DNA from: an uncultured Sulfitobacter sp. | GTDB lineage: Bacteria; Pseudomonadota; Alphaproteobacteria; Rhodobacterales; Rhodobacteraceae | Assembly: GCA_937928635.1 (NCBI GenBank) | Contig: CALFWM010000022.1 | Span: forward strand, 1-55,214 | Direction of reading: 5' to 3' | Length of the DNA: 55,214 bases | Shown: piece by piece, positions 32,483 through 40,032 of the stretch | Numbering within the stretch: position 1 is the first letter of the stretch | Layout of the letters: every line of letters begins with the position of its first letter | The notes under the pieces: generated by a model | Database searches by the model: none | The model's input: only the letters and a program-made list of their open reading frames with translations | Told to the model about the DNA's origin: nothing | Translations under genes and position numbers: made by a program

Positions 32483-33397
32483 TCAGAGTGATTTGCGGTA
32501 TTTGGCGGGTGTTGTCCCCATGGCGCTTCTAAACACAGATGTTAGGTGGCTCTGCGAGGAGAAACCTACTTCGTATGCGATTTCCGCAATGCCCGTTTGT
32601 GTGGTCGCGAGCAATTCCGAAGCCCGGGCAACTCTCCGCTTGTTCACATATTGGTGCGGGCTCTGGCCTGTGGTGTTCTTAAAGACGCGACAGAAGCTAT
32701 ACACACTTGTATCAGCTAGCGTGGCGAGAACTTCCAGCGACACATCAGCGTCTAGATTTTCTTCAATAAACGCCTTCACATCTTCCAAGTCGGTGTGACT
32801 GAGCGTCTGCGTCGACTTTTGAGGTTGGTTACCGCTGTGATGTGAGCGAATTTCGTACAGAATGACGTTGAGAAGAGCTTCGGCCCGGAGTCGCCCACCA
32901 AGTCCGTCAGATTCAACAAAATCGCGAAGTAGTGTAGAGAACAGCGCATGTTGGGTTAGATTGCTGATAGGCGTGACGGCTTCGTCAAGGGGAGCGCCGC
33001 TCGACGCCTGGTTGATAAAGTTCTGTCGGATCTTACGGTCGAAATTCATGAAGAGGAGCGGTTTAGCGTTCGTGCTGAGGGAGTAAAAGTCTGTTCCGGT
33101 AGGAAGCCAATAGAGATCGTTTGGCACCATCGTGAATTCTTCGACTTTGTCAGAGTTAACGGCCCGCTGCCCTCCGTAACCAGGTTGCAAAAATACAATG
33201 ATATCTGTGTCTGCTGAAAAATGGATCTCTCTCAATTTGTAGGCAGAACTGATTCCAATTGTCAGACCCTCACCGGACCACGTTCGGCCTTGTGACAGAG
33301 ACTTCATCATAGGCGTTTCAGGGCAACCATATCTGAGGATACTTGCCTCGCTACCAGTTTCCTGGCTCGCCCTGGGGAGTATCAATCTATCATTCAT
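32483..33397 (-). CDS. AraC-family transcriptional regulator (paralogue of 30168)
   Basis: Start taken at MNDRLILPRASQETG (304 residues), with AGGA upstream; an in-frame ATG at 33478 would add 27 residues. The sensor half has TDIIVFLQPGYGGQRAVNSD and VPNDLYWLPTGTDFYSL, nearly the same as the 30168 protein. The double HTH holds LATLADTSVYSFCRVFKNTTG and IAYEVGFSSQSHLTSVFRS. It is convergent with the hydrolase gene. The pair of paralogues bracketing the hydrolase suggests a duplicated regulator or a regulatory pair for it. Confidence 0.88.
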   Translation of the reverse strand: MNDRLILPRASQETGSEASILRYGCPETPMMKSLSQGRTWSGEGLTIGISSAYKLREIHFSADTDIIVFLQPGYGGQRAVNSDKVEEFTMVPNDLYWLPTGTDFYSLSTNAKPLLFMNFDRKIRQNFINQASSGAPLDEAVTPISNLTQHALFSTLLRDFVESDGLGGRLRAEALLNVILYEIRSHHSGNQPQKSTQTLSHTDLEDVKAFIEENLDADVSLEVLATLADTSVYSFCRVFKNTTGQSPHQYVNKRRVARASELLATTQTGIAEIAYEVGFSSQSHLTSVFRSAMGTTPAKYRKSL

Positions 33398-33746
33398 CTG
33401 GTTTAGATCCTGATCTTGATTCGCCAAAAACGGCGGAGCTTTTGGATTGACCGTTCGCTCCATTAAAGCCGATAGCATGGACGTTCCTGTTGCAGATTAC
33501 AAATTCTTGCTGTGATCGTGCATTCTTGTGAAAATTCGGCGCGAGAAATATTGGGTGGTGGAGATATCTCTGGGACACGCTCTGTAATGAGGTCGGGTAG
33601 ACTTTGTTGAGGACGCACATGCCCCCACCTACTGGTCTCGTCATGTGCCACCGTAATGTTTCAGGATGAATCACTCAAAGTGAGAGCATTCATATCGGAC
33701 GTTAGCATAGTCGTCGTAAAACACGCGTTCGGCTTCTTGCATTCAA

Positions 33747-33771
33747 GAGATCAAATTTGCAATTTGATCTC
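33747..33771. promoter_or_regulatory. 25-bp perfect inverted repeat
   Basis: Arms GAGATCAAATT and AATTTGATCTC enclose TGC. It lies 350-375 bp upstream of the AraC start and coincides with the position equivalent to the hydrolase start codon in the duplicated OhrR locus. It may be an operator or a by-product of decay. Confidence 0.5.
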
Positions 33772-33799
33772 AAGGTAAAGGGTAAGAGGCATTATTGCC

Positions 33800-33841
33800 T
33801 AGTGCACTAATATTATGATTTACAAAGAACCATGTCAATAG
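33800..33841 (-). promoter_or_regulatory. relic of the OhrR-type promoter and operator
   Basis: On the minus strand CTATTGACATG (at 33841-33831) is followed by an AT-rich stretch and TAGTGCACTA (33809-33800). The same order occurs at 49771-49815 upstream of the exported hydrolase. The flanks also match (GGCAATAGCGT upstream). Confidence 0.65.
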
Positions 33842-33883
33842 CCGACTCCCCAAATGAACGACTTTCGACGCTATTGCCTTGAT

Positions 33884-34068
33884 ATTGAATGATTATTTAA
33901 GCCGATCAGGTATCCTTCGAGTTCAGCACCCATGACCGCTGCCGCTTCATCACTGCCCCCGATCGCACTGCCAAAAGTGGGCGGGATAGAGACCGAATCT
34001 GTGCGCATCTTGCACCCCATCTGGGTCAGCATGGTATCGACGCGCCGTTTTTATTCCGAAAGTGACCG
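33884..34068 (-). pseudogene. decayed MarR/OhrR regulator, C-terminal fragment
   Basis: The minus-strand frame reads RRVDTMLTQMGCKMRTDSVS, then IPPTFGSAIGGSDEAAAVMGAELE. It aligns with the C-terminus of the intact OhrR at 49280 (RRVNVMLTQKGRKMRTEAVS, then IPMTFGCSIGVSDEEAAVMVAELK). The equivalent of its second Cys is lost and a stop precedes RRVD. The N-terminal two-thirds cannot be found. The 34069-34230 stretch has no recognised gene. Confidence 0.75.
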
Positions 34069-34230
34069 TTCACATCCAACGCTTGGCCGACGCATTTGCC
34101 GATGAGGCCATAGGCTTGCCATCAGGCAGCGCGCAGGATGTCACCCGACGATAATACCTTTCCAGCGCTCCCTTGGCCAACTACCCAGTTTTCAGGGACG
34201 ATTTTAGACTTTCGGCTCGCAGTTTTTACA

Positions 34231-34587
34231 TTAGTAGTGCCGAAACAGTTTGGAAGAGATCTTCCAGCCATCGGCATCCGTGTGAATCAGGTGAAAGTGG
34301 TTGGTAAATGACATGCCCAAGAGGTTCTGTTCACTGATTTCGGCCACAGCAATGCGGTCGGTGGTGTCGATGCGGATGATCTCGGCGCTGTAATCGTCGC
34401 CGACCTCATTGGCTTCCAGCGCGCCGTAAAACGGCTCGGGGCCGCCATGCAGCAGGTCTGGGCCAAGCCAGCCGGTCATCAGCGCGGTCTCAGCGAAAAT
34501 GGATTTCAACAGGTCGGTGTTTCGGGTTGCGGTCCCCTCGATATAGGCCCTGACCACGGATTCGGGGTTGGCATTCTGAGCGTTCAT
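34231..34587 (-). CDS. SnoaL-like/NTF2-fold protein (lumazine-binding-like)
   Basis: The 118-residue protein has an NTF2-like pattern: VVRAYIEGTATRNTDLLKSIF in the first helices, a central beta region (DYSAEIIRIDTTDRIAVAEI), and the end FTNHFHLIHTDADGWKISSKLF. The family includes polyketide cyclases, isomerases and many proteins of unknown role. It is the last gene of the eight-gene ABC/dehydrogenase operon, 21 bp after the DsbA-like gene. The function in the pathway is unknown. Confidence 0.83.
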   Translation of the reverse strand: MNAQNANPESVVRAYIEGTATRNTDLLKSIFAETALMTGWLGPDLLHGGPEPFYGALEANEVGDDYSAEIIRIDTTDRIAVAEISEQNLLGMSFTNHFHLIHTDADGWKISSKLFRHY

Positions 34588-34608
34588 TTTAGGTCCTTTC
34601 GGGTTTGA

Positions 34609-35268
34609 TTATTGGGCAAGGCTGTGCTGCATCCGGCCTGTGACGGTCAGTATAACGTTGAGCGCTTTGGCCCCGTCATACGGGTCCAATTCCTGAAAGG
34701 TGTCATTGGTTTCAAGTATCAGACAGGGCACACCGTTTGAATTTACGCGGCTCATCAGTGCCGCTGAAAGGGCGGCATTTCTGGCAACCCGATCCTCAAG
34801 ATGCGGGGCGTCCAGCCCTTGCAGGAGCTTACCGGGTTCAAAGCCGGTGACATCGGCAAAACATGCGGCAATCGCCTCAGCAGAGCTGAAATCAAGCCCA
34901 GTCTCAAACGCGCGCTTCTGGAGCGCGGTCGAGAACGCAAACAGGTGATCCGGGGCCACCTGCTGCACGACCGCAAAGGCGCGGGCGGTGAGATCAGAGG
35001 AATAGCGCAATCCAGGCGTTTTCAAAAACGTGATATGGGCATCATCAATGCGCACGCCGGTCCGGCTTGGGCCGACCTCCTGACCGACATGGCGGACCAT
35101 ATCCAGCATGGCGGGGGAAATCGTCATTTCACCCCCGCCGTGAAAGAGGCGCCGGTGATGCAGATGCAGGGCCACGTCCTTGGGGCACTTGGCAACAAGG
35201 GTTGCAATCTGGTCATGTGCGACGAAACACCAGCCACATAGGGTGTCCTGAATGTAGTGTAGTTTCAT
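34609..35268 (-). CDS. DsbA-family thioredoxin-fold protein
   Basis: Start at MKLHYIQDTLCGWCF, since AAGGAA is too close to the ATG two codons earlier; 219 residues. The active site is Cys11-Gly-Trp-Cys14, followed by the helical insertion typical of DsbA/FrnE/HCCA-isomerase proteins and the cis-Pro region SNGVPCLILE. There is no signal peptide, so it acts in the cytoplasm. It is 36 bp downstream of livF in the operon. A role in thiol-dependent isomerisation of the imported compound or in protein redox repair is possible. Confidence 0.87.
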   Translation of the reverse strand: MKLHYIQDTLCGWCFVAHDQIATLVAKCPKDVALHLHHRRLFHGGGEMTISPAMLDMVRHVGQEVGPSRTGVRIDDAHITFLKTPGLRYSSDLTARAFAVVQQVAPDHLFAFSTALQKRAFETGLDFSSAEAIAACFADVTGFEPGKLLQGLDAPHLEDRVARNAALSAALMSRVNSNGVPCLILETNDTFQELDPYDGAKALNVILTVTGRMQHSLAQ

Positions 35269-35304
35269 GGTCATTTCCTTCGATTTGGGCCTGTCACGCT
35301 TTGG

Positions 35305-36018
35305 TTATTCGCTCAGATAGGTTGATTTCAGGATGTCCGGGTTTTGTTTCAGAGTTTCGGGCAGCCCGCTGAAGGCAACGCCGCCGCGCCCGAGCACAAC
35401 GGCATAATCCGCGTGTTTCAGCGCCAGATCGGTAAATTGTTCGATAAGCAGTATGCCCGTCCCGGAAGCGACCAGCTCATCCACCACCGCCATGAGGCGA
35501 TGCACCACAAGCGGGGCCAGCCCAAGCGACATCTCATCCAGCGCGAGAAACCGGGGGCGCAGCATCAGCGCGTGCCCCAGCGCGACCATCTGTTGCTGCC
35601 CGCCAGACAGCGTGCCTGCCAATTGCCCTTTGCGCTCTGCCAGCTCGGGAAAAATGCCATAGACGTAGTCCAGATTGCCCTGAACCGTCGCCGTGGAGTG
35701 ACTGCAGGCCGCGCGCAGATTGTCATCAATGCTCAGCTTGGTGAGCACCTGATGGCCCTGCGGGACGACGGCAATGCCATGCCCGCGCACCGTCTCGGGC
35801 GTGGCATTTGTGATGCTTGCGCCGTCAATCGCGATCTCCCCGCGCGTGACGGGCAACACACCGGCCAGGGCCAGAACCAGCTCCGATTTGCCCGCGCCGT
35901 TTGCGCCTAGCAGGGCCGTCAATTGCCCCTCGGTGATAGAGAGCGCCACATCAGACACAATGGTCTTGCCCCCTTTTTCGACGCTCACATCCGAGAATAC
36001 CAAAGACATGTCGCTCAC
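35305..36018 (-). CDS. livF: branched-chain-type ABC transporter ATPase (LivF family)
   Basis: The 237-residue ABC ATPase has Walker A GANGAGKSE, signature LSGGQQQMVALGHALM, and Walker B FLALDEMSLGLAP, where Met replaces the usual Pro. LivF couples ATP hydrolysis to uptake of hydrophobic amino acids, amides or urea-like solutes. The start overlaps the livM-livG stop by ATGA. Together with LivH, the LivM-G fusion and the binding protein, it makes a complete HAAT transporter. Confidence 0.93.
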   Translation of the reverse strand: MSDMSLVFSDVSVEKGGKTIVSDVALSITEGQLTALLGANGAGKSELVLALAGVLPVTRGEIAIDGASITNATPETVRGHGIAVVPQGHQVLTKLSIDDNLRAACSHSTATVQGNLDYVYGIFPELAERKGQLAGTLSGGQQQMVALGHALMLRPRFLALDEMSLGLAPLVVHRLMAVVDELVASGTGILLIEQFTDLALKHADYAVVLGRGGVAFSGLPETLKQNPDILKSTYLSE

Positions 36019-37721
36019 TCCTCCGCAGAGCCAAGGTAGGCCTTCACAACGGCCGGATCGTTCAACACCTGTGCGGTTGGACCCATTGCAATCCTGCGTC
36101 CGAAATCGAGCACCATCGTGTCTTCACACACCTTGGCCACCAGATCGACATCGTGGTCGATCAGCAGCACCTGCGCGCCGCAATGATCCTTGATCGCCAG
36201 TATCAAATCCGCCAATTGCCGGGTCTCGTCGCTCGACATGCCGCCTGCCGGTTCATCCAGCAAGATCACGCGCGGTGCCCCGGCGACGCATTTTGCCAAA
36301 TCCACCAGACGGCGCTCGAACCCGCCCAGATCTGCCACCATGTCTTCGGCCTGATCTTGCAGGTCGACAAAGGCCAATGCCTTGTGCACAGCCGCCTGTT
36401 TGTCGGCTGGCGGCATCGGGTCGGCATCCAGTTGCACCAGCACATTGTCAAAGATGCTCAGGTTTTCCGACAATTCCTCGCGTTGGAAAGACCGCCGCAG
36501 CCCCCATTGGCTTCTTTTATGCGGGGCGAGCGAGGTCAACTCTGTTGCGCCGCTCTGGATCGTTCCGGTATTGGCAATAAAGCCGGAAATTGCATTCATC
36601 AGCGTTGTCTTGCCAGCCCCGTTTGGCCCGATGATCCCAACGATGGCCTTGTCAAATGTGACCGACACATTGTCCAGTGCGACCACACCACCAAACCGCA
36701 CATTCAGATCGGCAATCTCGATGGATTGCTGCGCCTCTTTTGGGGCGGCAACGCGCGCACGGCGGTCCAGTATCTGGCTGGCAATACCTTTTGGGGCGGT
36801 GATCAGTGCGTGCAGCAAGCCTATGCCAAAGATGATGAAGGCCAGATCAGGGTCCAACCCCCAATCGTTCAGCAAGGCGGGAAGAATGCGGTACAGGACC
36901 GCGGCGATAATGCAGCCCAGCCAGTAGGTTGACCCGCCGACGACGACCAGCGCAAACAGCAAGATACTTTCGCCTGCGCGAAATGTGCTGGGATCAAGCA
37001 GGCCGATATTTCCCGCCAGCAATGCGCCCGCAATTCCGGCCAGAAACCCGGACAGGGCGAAGGCCCAGATTTTATGGCGCACGACATTGATCGAGGCCGA
37101 CATGGCCGCTGCTTCGGATTGGCTCAGCATGGCCCATGCGCGGCCCGGTTTCAGACGTCGGTTCAATTCGATCAGCAAGAACCCGAGGATGGCGCAGCCG
37201 ATCACATAGCGCAGATAGGCGCTGTCACTGAGCGCAATGGCGGGTCGGCGCACGCCAGCCTCGGTGGCGGTCTGCACCCCCCAGAACCCATCCCCGCCAT
37301 TTGGGAATTGAAAAGCGGCAAAAAGCACCTCGAACCCACCTGCGGCCATCAATGTGATCAGTGCCAGATAGAGCCCGCGCAATCGCAGTGACGGCAGAGA
37401 CAGGATCACCCCAAACCCCATCGCACCGAAAGCCGCAAGGATCAGGTTTATTTCAAATGGCAGCGTGGTGCCGTGGCTCAGCCGCAGCATGATCCAGCCG
37501 CCCACACCCATCAGCCCCACCTGCGTCAGGCTCACCATGCCGACACGGCCATAGAGAAACGCGATACCGGCAGCGGCAATCGCAAAGCAGGTGGTGGAGG
37601 TGACAATATCCGTCCATTGCGCACCCAGCACCGAGGGCAGCACCACAAAGCTCACAAAGCCAAAGACAAAGGCCAGTTTTGTGGACGGGCTTTGGCCCGA
37701 TATGATCGATAACGGGTTCAT
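36015..37721 (-). CDS. fused LivM permease-LivG ATPase
   Basis: Start at MNPLSIISGQSPS after GAGGAG, directly behind the livH stop; 568 residues. Residues about 1-320 form the LivM permease (ten or so helices; GLYLALITLMAAGGFEVLF and FALSGFLAGIAGALLAGN). Residues about 335-568 form a LivG-type ATPase with Walker A GPNGAGKTTLMNAISG and Walker B VILLDEPAGGMSSDE. The usual signature LSxGQ is replaced by LGGFERRLVDLA. Fusion of LivM and LivG is known but not the most common arrangement. The altered signature suggests this half may bind ATP asymmetrically with LivF. Confidence 0.92.
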   Translation of the reverse strand: MNPLSIISGQSPSTKLAFVFGFVSFVVLPSVLGAQWTDIVTSTTCFAIAAAGIAFLYGRVGMVSLTQVGLMGVGGWIMLRLSHGTTLPFEINLILAAFGAMGFGVILSLPSLRLRGLYLALITLMAAGGFEVLFAAFQFPNGGDGFWGVQTATEAGVRRPAIALSDSAYLRYVIGCAILGFLLIELNRRLKPGRAWAMLSQSEAAAMSASINVVRHKIWAFALSGFLAGIAGALLAGNIGLLDPSTFRAGESILLFALVVVGGSTYWLGCIIAAVLYRILPALLNDWGLDPDLAFIIFGIGLLHALITAPKGIASQILDRRARVAAPKEAQQSIEIADLNVRFGGVVALDNVSVTFDKAIVGIIGPNGAGKTTLMNAISGFIANTGTIQSGATELTSLAPHKRSQWGLRRSFQREELSENLSIFDNVLVQLDADPMPPADKQAAVHKALAFVDLQDQAEDMVADLGGFERRLVDLAKCVAGAPRVILLDEPAGGMSSDETRQLADLILAIKDHCGAQVLLIDHDVDLVAKVCEDTMVLDFGRRIAMGPTAQVLNDPAVVKAYLGSAEE

Positions 37722-37722
37722 C

Positions 37723-38685
37723 CTATTTCTCCTCGTCAAAGATCAGGCGCGTGCCGCGCTGCATCCAAAGCATGGCAAGGACAGCAATCGCGAAAGGCGT
37801 CACCGGACGGATGGATTTGAACAAAGGCGACAAAGTCATCAGGGATTCGATAAGACCGATGGACAGACCGCCAATCAGAACCAGCCAGAGGTTTTCAAGC
37901 CGCCCGCAGATCGCAGCAGCAATCGCGGGGATCACCATGAAGGTGATGACGGTCGGCTCCAGCCGGATCAGATCGCCGAACAAGAGCCCCGTGAACCCTG
38001 CAAGCAGCCCCGAAATGCCCCAGGCCAATGTCTCGACCCGCAGGATCGGGATGCCCAGCAAGGCCGACAGCGCCCGGTCATTGGCGATGGAGCGCATCTG
38101 TAAGCCGCGAATGGAGTGTTTGAGATAGGATTGGATCACAATCACCACGGCAATCGCCGTAAGCAGCACAATCAGACGAGTGGCTGTTACCCGCAGCCCC
38201 AGGATCTGGATGCCGATCGTGTCAGTGGGAAGCGAAAACTTTCGCACATCATCGACCCAGAAGAAATTGACGCCACCCAGGATGATCAGGGCCGCACCCA
38301 ATGTCGCAACCGCCTTGACGACAGGCGGCTGAAACGCAAGGCGCGGCGCGATCCCGCGCCCGTAGGTCAGCGACAGGACCAGAGCAAGCGCGATGCCGCA
38401 TACCCAGGTCAGCGGCGGAATAATGCCCCACTGGCCCAGCTGCCAGGCAAACATTGCCGCCGCAGCGCCCATCGCGCCATAGGCGATATTCAACACGCCG
38501 GTTGCCCGGTAAAGCACGACCAGCCCGATGCCGCCCAACGCGTAAAGCGCGCCTGTGGCTAGCCCTGACACCGCAAATAGGCTGATGACTTTGGCCGGTT
38601 TGCCATGCCCCAGAACAGCGATGACGGCACTGATCGCGATCACATAAAGGACCGTGGATAAGAGGATGGAGCGATTTAATGTCAT
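37723..38685 (-). CDS. livH: branched-chain-type ABC transporter permease (LivH family)
   Basis: The 320-residue protein has about eight to nine membrane helices and LivH motifs: GLATGALYALGGIGLVVLYRATGVLNIAYGA near the N-terminus and IRGLQMRSIANDRALSALLGIP in the cytoplasmic EAA-like loop. It forms the inner-membrane channel with LivM. It follows the binding-protein gene by 68 bp, with a strong hairpin, and is followed with no gap by livM-livG. Confidence 0.93.
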   Translation of the reverse strand: MTLNRSILLSTVLYVIAISAVIAVLGHGKPAKVISLFAVSGLATGALYALGGIGLVVLYRATGVLNIAYGAMGAAAAMFAWQLGQWGIIPPLTWVCGIALALVLSLTYGRGIAPRLAFQPPVVKAVATLGAALIILGGVNFFWVDDVRKFSLPTDTIGIQILGLRVTATRLIVLLTAIAVVIVIQSYLKHSIRGLQMRSIANDRALSALLGIPILRVETLAWGISGLLAGFTGLLFGDLIRLEPTVITFMVIPAIAAAICGRLENLWLVLIGGLSIGLIESLMTLSPLFKSIRPVTPFAIAVLAMLWMQRGTRLIFDEEK

Positions 38686-38713
38686 GGGAAACCTGAGACG
38701 CTGTTGGATGGTA

Positions 38714-38735
38714 CGGCCCTCTGGTCAGAGGGCCG
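38714..38735 (-). terminator. strong hairpin between binding-protein gene and livH
   Basis: Perfect 10-bp arms (CGGCCCTCTG and CAGAGGGCCG) enclose a 2-nt loop, with no T-run. The placement parallels the hairpin after dctP, probably protecting the binding-protein mRNA. Confidence 0.7.
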
Positions 38736-38753
38736 CAGGTTTTCTTTGGTGGG

Positions 38754-40007
38754 TTAGCGAAGACCCAGTGTTGTCTCGATTGCGATATGCGGGTCGAAAT
38801 AGGCGCTGTTATATTCAAAACAGTCCCGCACAACCTCAAAGCTGCCATCCTTAATCAGCACCACATGGCCTGCGTGGTTTGGATAGTGAAAATCAGCCTC
38901 GCCAACATAGTAAGGGCCGCACATCAGGTCAGACGCATAGCCACTGATCCCGGTGATCGCGGCGTTTACTTTTTCACGGTCCCCGACATCACCTGCGTCC
39001 ATCTTCAGCAGCGTCTCTACGAAGAATTTGGCGGACAGATAGCCGGATTGAGAGAAGGTATCACGTGGATCATCGGCATTGGCAAAGCCATCCATAACCT
39101 TGATCCAGTTCTGATTGTCATCCCCGCCATCGGTGAAGGGTGCGAGTTCTGCGTTCACATAGATATGGCCGTCCCAATACTCCCCCAGCGCCGCAGGCAC
39201 AGAGAGATCATAGAGCGTGGTCGGAGCCGCCCATTTATAGGCGTCGCGTAGGTCCTGTTCCTCTGCCGCCTTCAAAACCGCAGTGGCCAGGCCAGCAGGC
39301 AGATTGACCAACATCGTGTCTGCGCCTGTGGCAATCGCCTCAAGCATCGCGGAATTCACATCAGGCGCCGCCGGGTTCAGAAACACCGATTGCGCGGTCC
39401 CGCCATTTTCTTCCATGTAGCCGGTGACGGCATCGCAAGACCAGGTGCCGACATTGGGGATGGCAAGGCTGATGCAGGCCACGCTCTGGACGCCTAGCTC
39501 TTCCTGCATGTATTGAATGACGCCCACATTGGAGCCCAGTGGCCCCTGATTTGTTGACACGATATTGGAGCTTTCAAAGCATTCCGAGACCGCGCAGGCA
39601 CTGGCCATCACCATCATGTCGGCGTCTTTATAGGTGCCCGCATTGACGGCCATTTCCAGAAATGACCCGTTGCCCACCATCGCAACCACGGCCTCATCCA
39701 CCAGCAGTTTCGAGGCCGCCTGACCCGCAAGCTCGGGGTTCCATTGATCGTTCTCGACCAGATATTCAATGGGGCGACCATGAATGCCCCCATTGGCATT
39801 GACGCAGGAAAAATAGGCGGCTGCCGCATCGGTTGAGGACGAGAAATCGCCAGGTGCCGCATTGCCGTGAATGCCGCCGATCTTGATCGGCTCACCTGTT
39901 GCCGCTTCGCCTGTATTGGCTCCGCAATGTGGTGCGCTTTCATCTGCCAGTGCACCGGTGGCTCCGAACGCCGAGACCAGCGTCAGTGGTAAAATTAGTC
40001 GTCTCAT
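38754..40007 (-). CDS. ABC transporter substrate-binding protein (LivJ/HAAT type)
   Basis: Start at MRRLILPLTLVSAFGATGALA, a clear Sec signal peptide cleaved after about residue 21; 417 residues. The type I periplasmic-binding fold is suggested by IKIGGIHGNAAPGDFSSSTDAAAAYFSCVNANGGIHGRP and AVVAMVGNGSFLEMAV. It carries several Cys in the mature part (CGANTG, ACAVSECFE, CISLAIP, CDAVTG), unusual for a LivJ and consistent with disulfides. It delivers an unknown solute to LivHMGF. It follows the GMC gene by 25 bp. Confidence 0.9.
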   Translation of the reverse strand: MRRLILPLTLVSAFGATGALADESAPHCGANTGEAATGEPIKIGGIHGNAAPGDFSSSTDAAAAYFSCVNANGGIHGRPIEYLVENDQWNPELAGQAASKLLVDEAVVAMVGNGSFLEMAVNAGTYKDADMMVMASACAVSECFESSNIVSTNQGPLGSNVGVIQYMQEELGVQSVACISLAIPNVGTWSCDAVTGYMEENGGTAQSVFLNPAAPDVNSAMLEAIATGADTMLVNLPAGLATAVLKAAEEQDLRDAYKWAAPTTLYDLSVPAALGEYWDGHIYVNAELAPFTDGGDDNQNWIKVMDGFANADDPRDTFSQSGYLSAKFFVETLLKMDAGDVGDREKVNAAITGISGYASDLMCGPYYVGEADFHYPNHAGHVVLIKDGSFEVVRDCFEYNSAYFDPHIAIETTLGLR

Positions 40008-40032
40008 TCTGTTTCCTCCCAGAGATTTCAGT

